A stretch of 39,518 nucleotides of DNA from a virus. The stretch covers positions 1 through 39,518 of IMG/VR virus record IMGVR_UViG_3300013132_004522; one strand, written 5' to 3'. A model generated the notes under the pieces. That model had not been told where the DNA came from. It saw nothing but the letters and a program-made list of their open reading frames with translations, and did no database searches. The position numbers and the translations under genes are program-made. Shown piece by piece: positions 1 to 9,885 of this stretch. The number at the start of each line of letters is the position of its first letter. Position 1 is the first letter of the stretch.

Positions 1-3000
1 CTATAAAAGCTGGTAATGCTTTTAAGAGTTCGTCTAGTATAATGCGTAATACCGGCAAGATTTTTGGTAGTTTAGATATATCTTATTCGTCTTTAGCAAG
101 AGCGCTTGATGAATATAGTAGTATTCTTATCAATACTGGTCAACTAACAGTAGATCAAGAAAATTTGATGTATAGAGCATATGAAAAAGCTGCTAGAACA
201 GTAACCTCTACCGGCGATGTTAAGGCTATGATAGAGGCAGAAAAACAATGGGTAGCTGCTTTAAATAATGCAAAAAATAATATTGCTTCGTTAGGTACAG
301 GATCACCCTCGTCGCCACCATCATCTACATCACCTCCGTCACCACCATCACCACCATCACCTCCGTCACCACCATCATCTCCTTCACCATCATCACCTTC
401 TAGCAAGTCCGCACAAGGTGGTAATTTTGCTGATCAAATGCTTTATCTTGATAAAATAGCCTCCAAATTAGGAATAACTGTACAACAATACGAAAGAGCA
501 ATTAGACAACAAATCTTTAAGAAAGCGGAGAGTAATGTTACAGAAAAGAAGGGCGCACTAACTGATATTGAAGGATTATTAGTAAAAAATTTACAAAATA
601 TAGGCGATACCGAGGTAGAGACCGCAACCAGACAAGGATTAGCTGAACTATTTAGAAAGATTGATCCTAAAATAGATGATAAAAAATTAGGTAAAACTAT
701 AAACGAAATAATTTCTGGTATGCAAAAGGGCTTGTCTATTAGTGATTTAAGAAAAAGCTCTCAAGGATTAGATAAGATATTAAATGAAAATATAAATATT
801 TTATCTGAATTACCTGGTGCTCATGCTGAATTTGAAAAACAACTAGGTTTCTTAACGGGTAAAATGAAAGTAAGAGGAATAGACGTTAAGGCTCAAGAAT
901 CATTAAAGCAAGGTAAATTCGGAGCTTTAGAAAAGACTAATCTAAGACAAGCTCAAAGAAACTTAGAGTCTCCAACCGGACAAGTTTTAGACAGAATTGG
1001 AACAGCTAACAGTGCAGCAAATATTCCTGGAATGAAACTATTAGAAAAATCTTTTCCAAATGTTGCTGATAAAGTAACAAAGATGGGCGATAAGATTGGT
1101 GGTATCACTGGGATTATCGGAACAGGAGCCACGCTGCTTAGTTCGCAAATGCCAACTATTTTACAAACATTAGATAGATTTGCCGGAACAGTATCAGAGA
1201 CTAGTCCCGCATTATCTGGTCTTCAAGCAGCATTACAACAAGCCGGATCTTTTGGTTTAAGCGGATCAATTGCTGGTAAAGCTGCGTTCGGTAAAAAGGG
1301 TGCCGCTGTTGGAGGAGCAATAGGTCTAGTTGGTGGTGCGGTATCTGGTTTTATTCAAGAGTCTACAGCTAAAGAAGTTGAATTAGCAATGAAAGGAGTT
1401 AGTGGGGCATCCAATAATCTTAGTAAAACCTTAGATGATCTTGCTAATGCTAGAACATTAGGAGAAAGAGCAGAATTACAAGAAAGAGCAGCTAAAAATT
1501 ACCAAGCACTAAACGTAGCACTCGAACAATCTGCTAAAACTATTAAAGATAATAGGATATGGGATGGATTATCTAGTGGTCTTCAAGGATTTATGACAGC
1601 GCTTACATCATTAATAGGTATGATGGCAGCAGCTAATTTGGCTGGAGGAGCAGGAAGTATTAATTTTGGAGGAGGGGGTGGTGGCAAGCGTGGTGGTAGA
1701 GGACCAAGAAAAGCTTATGGTGGTAGAGTTGGGCTCGCTAGCGGAGGAATGGTTCCTGTTAAATTAGCAAGTGGAGAAGGAGTTTTTACTCCTCCATTAC
1801 CAGCTAGTATGGGGGAAATGAAAAAACTTAATAATGCTGATAGATCACCATTATCTAGTATGAACGGTCGAATAGGTATTGTTCCGGGATCTACTAATGG
1901 TAAGATAGATAACTTTGAAACTATGTTACCAGAAAATAGTTATGTTATTCGCGCTAGCTCTATGGAGGCTTTAGGCGAACAGCAAGTGCTTGCCTCTAGA
2001 GGAGGATCCATAGGAGTATCAAGATTATTTAATGGTGGACAACCCAAAAAATTGGCTAGAGGAGGTGGTGCAGGAGGAGGTAGAGCTGGTCAGATAATAT
2101 TCTTATTAAGTAGTTTAGTTAGTTTATACCAAGGAATATCTGGATTTTTTAACCCGTCTAATCAAGAGGCGCAATTACAGGCTGAATTAGCATCATTAGA
2201 ACAATTACGCAAAATAGCAGATAATAGTACAGCATTTGCTGTTGGTAATAAAGCATATTCTGAAAGACTTATGAAATTAAGTGATCCAATAGAATCATCA
2301 AATATGACCAATGAGGAAAAAAGAGCAGCTTATGGAAGATCTAGAAATAGGGATAATAGACTAAATGAACTAAATGTTTTACAAGAACAAGAAATGAGAA
2401 GCTCTCTGGGCGCAAGCGGAATGATTGTGAATGATCAACAAAGCGTACAAGACTATTTGGATACATTACAGGTTGGTTCGGATAAACGTAAAAAAGCAGA
2501 TGAAGCTATTGCAAAAGCGCAAAATAGATTAAGACAAAGAATTTATTTAGAAACTAGAATAAGAGAAGGTGCTGATATTACCACAGCACAAAAAGAATAT
2601 AGCGCAGCTTTCGACGAACAAGGTAATGTAAAAAATACAACCTATGCTAATAGAGTAACTGCTAGAACCGAAGATGTTATGGGTGGCGAAAATCGTAGTA
2701 GAGCTCTAGCAGACAGGCTCGAGTTTATCAATAGAAGTGTGAGAAAATTTACTCTTAATCTCACAGACGTAATGAATAGATTTTCTGCTAATATGTCTCG
2801 TATAGTTAGCGAAATAGATAATAATTTAACTATAGCAGATAATATCTCTGGAGAATTCTTTGGTTCTGGAGCTAGAGCTAACGAATCAGATAATAAGAAC
2901 GTGAGAGTTTTAGAAAATATTACAGCATATAGTCGTGAAGAATTAGGCTCTGTTGTAGATAGTATTAGTCAGAGCTTAGGTGGTGGCAAAGAAGCTCAAC

Positions 3001-6000
3001 AAATGGGTTCCTTTATTAAAGGATTACAGATTATACAACAAGAACTACCGCTTATTCTTAGAGATACGACAGGAGAAAATCTAGAAGCTGGAGAAGAAAC
3101 AGCGATAAGAGATAGATTAAAAAATATGTTTGAGGGTCTAGGTGATGTAGATATTGAGGGAAAACTTTCAGAAAGTATAATTGAATGGATAAAGGGAAGA
3201 ACAAATCTAAATGTACAGGGTGTGAGTAATGAAGAACTAGCAAGTCATATAGCTGGTTTTAAGGAAATCAGCGAAGCTGCAGAACAGGCTAGAGCAAAGT
3301 TTGAAGAGTATGCTAAAGCACAAGTAGAAATGAATCGTAAGTTAGGGGGCATATCCGATAAGTTAGCCGGCGCTTTTGATAAATTAGCAGACAACGCAAT
3401 CAAAGTATCAGATATAAACCTCCAATCCGCATTACAGCTTAAAGAAAAATTTAGTCAAACTATTTCTTTAAGAGAAATGAATGCTCCATTTGAAATTAGC
3501 ATTCGTGGTTTAACTGGAGGATTATCGGATCCTAATCTAATTGGTCAAGAAATAGCAAATGCTATCGCGCAAAAAAGAAAATTAGAGACTGATCCATCAA
3601 CATCAACAACCGCTTTAGGATCAGGGGAGATTGCTAAGTTAACATCTAAGATAAATAAATATCAAAGAGCACTAGATTCTTTAGCTAGTAATACCGATAA
3701 AGCATCTAATGCTATGAAAAAAATAGATGAACAATCTCAAATTAGTGCTGGTCGTCGTCGTAGTGTTATGGACTTTTTTGATATGATTGATGATCCAGAA
3801 GCTTTACTTAATTTTGCTAAAGAAACACAATCATACAATAGAGTTATGAGTGGGGCCGGTTCTTTATCTGATGTAAAAGGAGCAAAAGCTACACTACAAA
3901 GTTTGGAAGCTACTAGGTCTCCGGAAGAATTTGCTAAATTACAAGAAACATTTTTCAATAATGTTACTAATATGCTCGGTAATATGCCAGGAGCTGATCC
4001 CGCAGTATTTGATAAATTTAAACAAATGTTTGGACCAGATTTTGGTAAGCCGCAAGATAATCCTCAAATTAAACCTTTTATTGACGCTTTTAATCGAGCT
4101 GCTCAAATTCAATCTCGAGCTGTACAAGAACAATCAAGACTAATTACTGATGGTGCAACTGTATTGAAAAATACTTTATCAGCTAGTGCTAATGATTTTA
4201 CTAGTAAAATGAAAGTTGCTATAGATCAAATTGTTGCAAATTTGAATGGTGTTGCAAATAGACTAGGACTTGGCGGAGCGCCAGCGCCTGCTAGAGGCAG
4301 AGCGCCAGCGGCTGGCGGCGCTCCAGCGGCTGGCGGCGCTCCAGCGGCTGGCGGCGCTCCAGCGGCTGGCGGCGCTCCAGCGGCTGCTGGAGGCAGAGCT
4401 AAGGGTGGAATAGTTTATGCTAGTACTGGCACATTAGTAAACTTTGAGCCTAAAGGCACAGATACTGTACCAGCTATGTTAACTCGTGGTGAGTTTGTGG
4501 TTAATAGAGCAGCAACTTCTCGACATTTGCCATTATTACAAAGTATCAATAGTGGAACATATAGTAAAGGTGGGGCCGTCAAATATTTACAAACTGGTGG
4601 ACTTGTTGATGTATCTGGCATAAAACAGGATTATAGTACCGCATCAGAAAATCCAAAAACAATGATCGAACAAGATTTTAACAACATAATAGAAGGAGCT
4701 AAAAACGCATATAAAACTATAGAATTTGATGTAGATACTAATGGCTATAGAATACAAAAAGATTTAATGACACCCCCCGCAGGAGAATCCATAAACCATA
4801 CTTCTGCACCAGACTTTTTTAATGCATTAAAAACTTCTATAGGATCTAAAGATAGACTAAATAAACTTAATGTATATAAAGGAACTGATAAGCCAGCACC
4901 AACGATAGATTTTTTTGATTTAACACATTCTTTATCCAAAGATAAAAAAATGATTGGTGCTATTAATCCTTATTTAAATGATGATAGCTTATTAATTTGG
5001 AGGAGATGGCTTGGAACAAGATTTGATAAAACAAAATACGCTGGTCAGTTATTAGATGCTGAAGAAAGTATTCAAGGACTAACTCCAAAACTTGATTTTT
5101 ATCAAGATATTATGGATAAAAAACTAGAGGCCGAGAGTGGACTAAGAAAAGCTATGAGTACGGCTCCGGAGTTTGCTACACCTTCTGTGGATATTGATCC
5201 ATCTGGTATGGGCGCTGGATCAAATATGTCAGATACTACTATGACAAAAGCTAATTATCGTTATGAATTAGATAAATTAAATATTATTAAACAAAGAAAA
5301 AGAATAATAGATGGCTTGATAGAGCTAAGACCTTTACAACATGGATATATAGATTTGACCACAGAGGGCGAATTGCTTAAGATTTATACTGGTCAAGACC
5401 CTAATATTTTAATGACTCCCCGAGAGTCTAACATACGAGAGTATGGTAATAATATACAAAATTTGATAGATTTAGGTATATTACCAGAAGAAATTCTAGA
5501 TAAGGGTTGGGAAGATGGAATGAAACTAGGAGCTAAAAGAGCCTTAGTAGGATTAGCTACTTCGGTAGCTGTAGGTTTGGCTATACCAACAGGAGGAAGC
5601 TCATTAGCTCTATTAGCCGCAGGCTTGGGTGGTGGTGTTGTTGGTAGTATAGCTTTCGAAGCGGCTAATAATTATATGGAAGAAAAAAAATTACAAGAAT
5701 TATTAAATAGTAATGATCCTGAGAATTTTAAAAAGGGCAAGATACTGGAAGCATTATCAAAAAATCAAGCTTATGCTAGAACCAAAGAAACTGTTGCTAA
5801 TATGACAGAAAGTGTGGGTGTTGTGGCAGAAGCTGCTCCTGGTATTGCTAGTTTTTTAGCTCGCAAAGGATCAAAGTTATTTAGTAAAGTTGGTCTAAGA
5901 GGAAGAGTTGGAGCAGCTATGCCGAATAAGTTAAATACAAATATTCTTGATGATATTGATAATATTAGTATGGGTGATGCTGCAACTTCAGCCAAAGGAG

Positions 6001-9000
6001 AGACAGAGAGCATACTTGACACTGTGGCCGGTGGAGGGAGCCCGTCTCAGGCTCTTAGAGCAAAAGGGGGTACACCAATTGTAGCTACCGCTGAGAATAT
6101 TATGGATCTAAAACCACGACTTGGAGATGAGCTGTCACAAGCTTTTTCCGAGAAAGTAACAAAAGATAGCATATTCCAACAAATAAGAGATATAATGCAT
6201 ATGGTCGGCATAGATCCATCACAAGTGGATCGAGCTTTTGGGGCAAACTTTATGATAGAGATTCCAAAAGTCAGAGGTGGTTTAGCAAAACGCCTCAAAA
6301 ATAATGGTACAGAAATTTTCTTAGGAGAAGATAGTACGATGGGTCTGCTATTTCATGAAATGATACATGGAATGATGAATCAATTGAGAAATACGGATGC
6401 TGGAAAAGAAGCTCTTGGAAGATATTATCGTAATGTGACGACCATGTTTAGCAAGAATGACCACGTTGATCTTAATCTTCTTTTTGATGCTTGGAGTAAG
6501 ATTAAGAGAAAAACCTATGATTATGAAGATATCCTTTATGGAAAAGTATATAAAAACGCCATGATTCAGCGACTTATCAAAGATCCAAAAAAACTAAAAG
6601 CATTAGAAGACAGTGTTAATGGAGGTTATTTTGCACATCTCGATCCTGGTATTTCTACTATGGACGATTTATACAAATTTATTAGGAGACCAAAGAAATC
6701 AAATTCAATAGATACCAGATTAGACAACTATGCGTATACGCGAGATAGCATATTAGAGTTTTTGGGTGGAAGCTCCGATGATATAAATGCTTTAACACTA
6801 CAGGGTCAAGATGAGTTTTTGACAGAAATGATGCAAAGAGCACATATGCTTGATATAAATCAAAGAACAGTTCTTGACCTAATAGCACAAGATCTATTTA
6901 AGCCACTTGGTAGAAGTGCTCCGGACTCTCTAACACAAAGTTTAAAAACAGATCCTTTACAAACTTACCCTAACCCGCAAACACGATCCACGAGAAGAGG
7001 GAAAAAAGCACCAAAAAGACCTAATAAGGCAGACGAGACCGTTAAACCATCGGATAACGAAGGCACATTTGTGCCAGACGAAATATTGGACGATGCCCCA
7101 AGTACTCCCGCACCAAGATTACCCCGAGACAGTTCAGGTTCGGATCCATTTAGTGCGCCGGGACCATATCGAAGATCAATTCGGGATCTCATACCTTCAT
7201 ACGACACATTACTTGGTACAGGACAAGGATGGCCAGCGTTTCGTGAAACATGGCGAGACCGACTCGTGGGAGCTGGGGCTTTGACGAGTCTTGGCGGTTC
7301 CACGTTCGCTGGGATCGGCTACTTGTCATCGAGATTATTTGGTACTGAAGCTGTACCTCCAGAAATGTCGCCACCAGATCCAGGTACTGTACCATCAAGC
7401 GTTCCTATGCCTGGTTCTACACCTCCTGTTACGTCACCACCGGTTCCGGCGATACCAGTAGAGCCGGAAATGGCAGTAGCAGATCTAGCTAGGAGAATGT
7501 TTGAAACTACCGATGTTGCGTCTACAGGAGCTTTTGAAAGTAGAGATAAAAAGTATAATTTTGGACAAGTAAAAAATGCTACATCTTTAGGGCTTAAAGA
7601 TCCTCTTAATGTTACTAATTTTAGAGTACGTAAAGCTAAAATACCCACTAATGAAATTGGAATGAACGACGGAACTATAGATGACGAATTTCAAGAGCTT
7701 TTCCTATATAATCATCCTTTAGATACTTCTAAATTAAATCCTTTAAAAACATTTACAGATAAGAGCTTTGTTTATGGTAGTGAACAGGACTATACATCAA
7801 AAATAATTGGAGATACAAATAACGATATACAAGATTATTTAAAGAGATTTTTTCCAGGTGCAGGGAACATTGATGGTACTAATATAGATAATTTGATTAA
7901 AGATTTTGATCCAAATAAATTGAGCTTGAAATTTTTCTTCGACCGGGCTTTTATGGCGCAGGCTGGGAGTACTGTTTATGATTTATTAAAAATACCGAAT
8001 GCATATGTTAATCCTGATCTTATGAGTGATACTGATTGGGCAGCAAAGTTTGGTTTATGGGATATTAGCAAAGCAACAAAAGAGGATGGTGCCAATGATA
8101 AGTTTGGAAATACATATAAAAAATTCTTATTACAAAGAATTAACAAAGCATTATCATCACAAGCTAGTCAGGTTGCTCAGGAGCAGTATGAGTCTCCTAA
8201 AACAGAAGATAATTATAAACAGGCTATAAAATTTATTAGTGATTATACTGGACAGATGGATAGAAATATATATGGTAAAATTAATCCAGGATTTGGCGCA
8301 TTAAATATTGCTGAGCCCAATTCGCAGAAACCAGAAGACTATGCAAAAACTATTAATCAGCAAGTTAATAAATGGCGTCAAGATAATATAGATAAAGCTT
8401 TTGGAGGCATACCAAATACTGATCTAGATGGATGGACACGAGCTAAAAATAAGTATAATATTGATGGAGCTCCAGAAAAAGTAAGAGCTACTGTGCTAAG
8501 TGATGTTAATACTCTTCATAGAGCAAAAGCTTTAGATACTTTTATTATTAATAGTAATTTAGATCCCAGCAAAATTTTAGATTTAACTAGTGCTGCTAAT
8601 GTTATAGCAGGATCTAATACTGCTATGGGACCTTCTATTACTGGATTTATGGATAGTGAAGGAACCCCTCTTTCTGAAGATATGACCTTAGTAGATTTTA
8701 TTAAAGATAGTTTGAGTTTTACTAAAAACTTGAACTTTACTGATAGACAATCTAGACTAGACATGATTAGTAGCAAAGTACCTGAGCTGCAAAAAAGTTT
8801 TGATTTTGATAAGTTAAAAACACCATATGCACTATGGGATAGTTTAAATAGTTATATGGCTACGTTCTGGCCCGCCGCCGTCCCCAGCAACATCACCGGT
8901 GACCTATATACATCTCTAATCAATAGTAGCGGTGAACTAGAGTCAAAAGAGTATCAGTTTACTAATGAACCTGTAAATACTATATTAGGCTATGGTGTTA

Positions 9001-9869
9001 ATAGTACACCATATACAGCATCTATAACTAGCCCACTAGATTTTGTAAAAGAGTATACAAATTCTTTAAGTCGTTTGGGTGGTAGTGAGGCATATAATAA
9101 AATTCGTACAGTATTAGGATATCTAAAACAAACAGATATTCAAACAGCAGAAACTCCATTTAATAATCCTGCTTTTGTTGCTTCAAAGAAAGAAAAACAA
9201 ATGCAGGAAACTTCAACAGATCCGATTGAACCAATAACTAGAGCTAGAGGAGGTATGGTTTATGCTAGTAATGGAATGCTAGTTAATTATCAACCTCGTG
9301 GAACAGATACTATTCCGGCTATGTTAACTCGGGGCGAATTTGTTGTTAATAGAGCTGCTACTCAAAAGAATTTACCATTATTACAAAGTATTAATAGCGG
9401 AGTATCTTATGCTAGTTCTGGAGGAATAATTAATCCTATATATAGAGATAATGGCGGTAGTGGTATTATGGGATCGATACAATCAATGGCTAAATCTGTT
9501 GGTTTAGATATGAGTAGTGCTAGTTTGGTATTTGATACTTTTATTAAGTCATTTAATACTGAAACTAGTAATTTAGGATCATTAATTAATAATCTTGCTA
9601 AAGTATTTCCGGCTCTTGGTGGTCCTGTTAGTGCTTTTGGCGGTCATGTGGATAGACTTATCAAAGCATTAAATGATATTAAAACTATTGAAATCAAAGG
9701 TCCTAATATTCCAGATACTATTAGAATTAATAGTGATACTATAAGAGTTGAATTAATAGCGCCAGAAAATACAAATTATAAATTAAGTGATGAAGATAAA
9801 AAGGCTATTACTAATTCATTAACTACTTCATTAAGAGGATTGACTACTATGGGTAGAATAGTATCATAA
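1..9869 (+). CDS. Tail tape measure protein, 5'-partial, with embedded metallopeptidase-like domain
   Basis: This is a giant tail protein that probably sets tail length and leaves the tail with the DNA. The frame is open to the left edge: 13 codons precede the first visible ATG at 42 with no stop, so the true start lies outside the window and at least 3288 residues are encoded. Counting from the ATG at 42, there is a Pro-Ser tract (87-121), Gly/Ala-rich hydrophobic segments (about 348-370, 404-444, 513-560, 683-706), long helical stretches, and a Pro-Ala-Gly tandem tract (about 1412-1452). Two copies of a 51-residue motif containing GTDT(V/I)PAMLTRGEFVV lie at 1455-1505 and 3070-3120; this motif is common in tape measure proteins. 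A hydrophobic Gly-rich segment (1834-1875) precedes a region with HEMIH (2105-2109) and DEFLTE (2257-2261), resembling a zinc metallopeptidase. A second hydrophobic segment (about 2407-2435) and a Pro-rich linker follow. The tape measure call is firm; the peptidase function is inferred. Confidence 0.88.
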   Translation, partial: IKAGNAFKSSSSIMRNTGKIFGSLDISYSSLARALDEYSSILINTGQLTVDQENLMYRAYEKAARTVTSTGDVKAMIEAEKQWVAALNNAKNNIASLGTGSPSSPPSSTSPPSPPSPPSPPSPPSSPSPSSPSSKSAQGGNFADQMLYLDKIASKLGITVQQYERAIRQQIFKKAESNVTEKKGALTDIEGLLVKNLQNIGDTEVETATRQGLAELFRKIDPKIDDKKLGKTINEIISGMQKGLSISDLRKSSQGLDKILNENINILSELPGAHAEFEKQLGFLTGKMKVRGIDVKAQESLKQGKFGALEKTNLRQAQRNLESPTGQVLDRIGTANSAANIPGMKLLEKSFPNVADKVTKMGDKIGGITGIIGTGATLLSSQMPTILQTLDRFAGTVSETSPALSGLQAALQQAGSFGLSGSIAGKAAFGKKGAAVGGAIGLVGGAVSGFIQESTAKEVELAMKGVSGASNNLSKTLDDLANARTLGERAELQERAAKNYQALNVALEQSAKTIKDNRIWDGLSSGLQGFMTALTSLIGMMAAANLAGGAGSINFGGGGGGKRGGRGPRKAYGGRVGLASGGMVPVKLASGEGVFTPPLPASMGEMKKLNNADRSPLSSMNGRIGIVPGSTNGKIDNFETMLPENSYVIRASSMEALGEQQVLASRGGSIGVSRLFNGGQPKKLARGGGAGGGRAGQIIFLLSSLVSLYQGISGFFNPSNQEAQLQAELASLEQLRKIADNSTAFAVGNKAYSERLMKLSDPIESSNMTNEEKRAAYGRSRNRDNRLNELNVLQEQEMRSSLGASGMIVNDQQSVQDYLDTLQVGSDKRKKADEAIAKAQNRLRQRIYLETRIREGADITTAQKEYSAAFDEQGNVKNTTYANRVTARTEDVMGGENRSRALADRLEFINRSVRKFTLNLTDVMNRFSANMSRIVSEIDNNLTIADNISGEFFGSGARANESDNKNVRVLENITAYSREELGSVVDSISQSLGGGKEAQQMGSFIKGLQIIQQELPLILRDTTGENLEAGEETAIRDRLKNMFEGLGDVDIEGKLSESIIEWIKGRTNLNVQGVSNEELASHIAGFKEISEAAEQARAKFEEYAKAQVEMNRKLGGISDKLAGAFDKLADNAIKVSDINLQSALQLKEKFSQTISLREMNAPFEISIRGLTGGLSDPNLIGQEIANAIAQKRKLETDPSTSTTALGSGEIAKLTSKINKYQRALDSLASNTDKASNAMKKIDEQSQISAGRRRSVMDFFDMIDDPEALLNFAKETQSYNRVMSGAGSLSDVKGAKATLQSLEATRSPEEFAKLQETFFNNVTNMLGNMPGADPAVFDKFKQMFGPDFGKPQDNPQIKPFIDAFNRAAQIQSRAVQEQSRLITDGATVLKNTLSASANDFTSKMKVAIDQIVANLNGVANRLGLGGAPAPARGRAPAAGGAPAAGGAPAAGGAPAAGGAPAAAGGRAKGGIVYASTGTLVNFEPKGTDTVPAMLTRGEFVVNRAATSRHLPLLQSINSGTYSKGGAVKYLQTGGLVDVSGIKQDYSTASENPKTMIEQDFNNIIEGAKNAYKTIEFDVDTNGYRIQKDLMTPPAGESINHTSAPDFFNALKTSIGSKDRLNKLNVYKGTDKPAPTIDFFDLTHSLSKDKKMIGAINPYLNDDSLLIWRRWLGTRFDKTKYAGQLLDAEESIQGLTPKLDFYQDIMDKKLEAESGLRKAMSTAPEFATPSVDIDPSGMGAGSNMSDTTMTKANYRYELDKLNIIKQRKRIIDGLIELRPLQHGYIDLTTEGELLKIYTGQDPNILMTPRESNIREYGNNIQNLIDLGILPEEILDKGWEDGMKLGAKRALVGLATSVAVGLAIPTGGSSLALLAAGLGGGVVGSIAFEAANNYMEEKKLQELLNSNDPENFKKGKILEALSKNQAYARTKETVANMTESVGVVAEAAPGIASFLARKGSKLFSKVGLRGRVGAAMPNKLNTNILDDIDNISMGDAATSAKGETESILDTVAGGGSPSQALRAKGGTPIVATAENIMDLKPRLGDELSQAFSEKVTKDSIFQQIRDIMHMVGIDPSQVDRAFGANFMIEIPKVRGGLAKRLKNNGTEIFLGEDSTMGLLFHEMIHGMMNQLRNTDAGKEALGRYYRNVTTMFSKNDHVDLNLLFDAWSKIKRKTYDYEDILYGKVYKNAMIQRLIKDPKKLKALEDSVNGGYFAHLDPGISTMDDLYKFIRRPKKSNSIDTRLDNYAYTRDSILEFLGGSSDDINALTLQGQDEFLTEMMQRAHMLDINQRTVLDLIAQDLFKPLGRSAPDSLTQSLKTDPLQTYPNPQTRSTRRGKKAPKRPNKADETVKPSDNEGTFVPDEILDDAPSTPAPRLPRDSSGSDPFSAPGPYRRSIRDLIPSYDTLLGTGQGWPAFRETWRDRLVGAGALTSLGGSTFAGIGYLSSRLFGTEAVPPEMSPPDPGTVPSSVPMPGSTPPVTSPPVPAIPVEPEMAVADLARRMFETTDVASTGAFESRDKKYNFGQVKNATSLGLKDPLNVTNFRVRKAKIPTNEIGMNDGTIDDEFQELFLYNHPLDTSKLNPLKTFTDKSFVYGSEQDYTSKIIGDTNNDIQDYLKRFFPGAGNIDGTNIDNLIKDFDPNKLSLKFFFDRAFMAQAGSTVYDLLKIPNAYVNPDLMSDTDWAAKFGLWDISKATKEDGANDKFGNTYKKFLLQRINKALSSQASQVAQEQYESPKTEDNYKQAIKFISDYTGQMDRNIYGKINPGFGALNIAEPNSQKPEDYAKTINQQVNKWRQDNIDKAFGGIPNTDLDGWTRAKNKYNIDGAPEKVRATVLSDVNTLHRAKALDTFIINSNLDPSKILDLTSAANVIAGSNTAMGPSITGFMDSEGTPLSEDMTLVDFIKDSLSFTKNLNFTDRQSRLDMISSKVPELQKSFDFDKLKTPYALWDSLNSYMATFWPAAVPSNITGDLYTSLINSSGELESKEYQFTNEPVNTILGYGVNSTPYTASITSPLDFVKEYTNSLSRLGGSEAYNKIRTVLGYLKQTDIQTAETPFNNPAFVASKKEKQMQETSTDPIEPITRARGGMVYASNGMLVNYQPRGTDTIPAMLTRGEFVVNRAATQKNLPLLQSINSGVSYASSGGIINPIYRDNGGSGIMGSIQSMAKSVGLDMSSASLVFDTFIKSFNTETSNLGSLINNLAKVFPALGGPVSAFGGHVDRLIKALNDIKTIEIKGPNIPDTIRINSDTIRVELIAPENTNYKLSDEDKKAITNSLTTSLRGLTTMGRIVS
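4305..4386 (+). repeat. 18-bp tandem repeat inside the tape measure gene
   Basis: Four perfect copies of ccagcggctggcggcgct lie at 4305-4322, 4323-4340, 4341-4358 and 4359-4376, followed by a partial fifth copy to 4386. Each unit encodes Pro-Ala-Ala-Gly-Gly-Ala, giving a flexible linker just before the first 51-residue repeat of the tape measure. The unit is strongly GC-rich, unlike the surrounding AT-rich gene. Perfect identity at the DNA level suggests recent slippage-type expansion. Confidence 0.93.
4404..4556 (+). repeat. 51-residue repeat, copy 1 (tape measure)
   Basis: This in-frame 153-bp segment is repeated at 9249-9401. The two 51-residue copies match at 41 positions without gaps. 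The core is GTDTVPAMLTRGEFVVNRAA, preceded by GGIVYAS. Motifs of this kind recur in tape measure proteins of many tailed phages, often downstream of Gly-rich linkers. Their role is unknown. Confidence 0.9.
6030..6900 (+). other. Metallopeptidase-like region within the tape measure
   Basis: The segment is in frame inside the tape measure gene, and its limits are approximate. It encodes LLFHEMIHGM, an HExxH zinc-binding motif at residues 2105-2109 counted from the ATG at 42 (His codon at 6354). About 150 residues later, DEFLTEM (residues 2257-2262) could supply the third, glutamate ligand as in gluzincin-type peptidases. A Gly-rich hydrophobic segment lies upstream, and a hydrophobic segment plus Pro-rich linker lie downstream, which sets the region off from the coiled-coil parts. 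Tape measure proteins of some phages carry lysozyme or peptidase domains that act on the cell wall during DNA entry; that this is such a domain is inference. Confidence 0.55.
9249..9401 (+). repeat. 51-residue repeat, copy 2 (tape measure)
   Basis: This is the second copy of the segment at 4404-4556, with the same length and reading frame. The ten replacements are mostly conservative, such as Val/Ile, Lys/Arg and Phe/Tyr. It sits near the C-terminus of the tape measure, about 150 residues from the end. Confidence 0.9.
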
Positions 9870-9885
9870 ACTAGGATAAAATTTT

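Noticed and set aside
300-405. Pro-Ser codon tract read as a DNA repeat element
   Set aside because: It is an in-frame low-complexity PPS linker with mixed codons, not a perfect array; noted only as part of the tape measure.
6965-7303. Antisense frame of 112 residues opposite the tape measure
   Set aside because: It lies in the GC-rich inset where stops are rare, has odd Pro/Arg/Ser composition, and lacks a ribosome binding site; the + strand frame is continuous.
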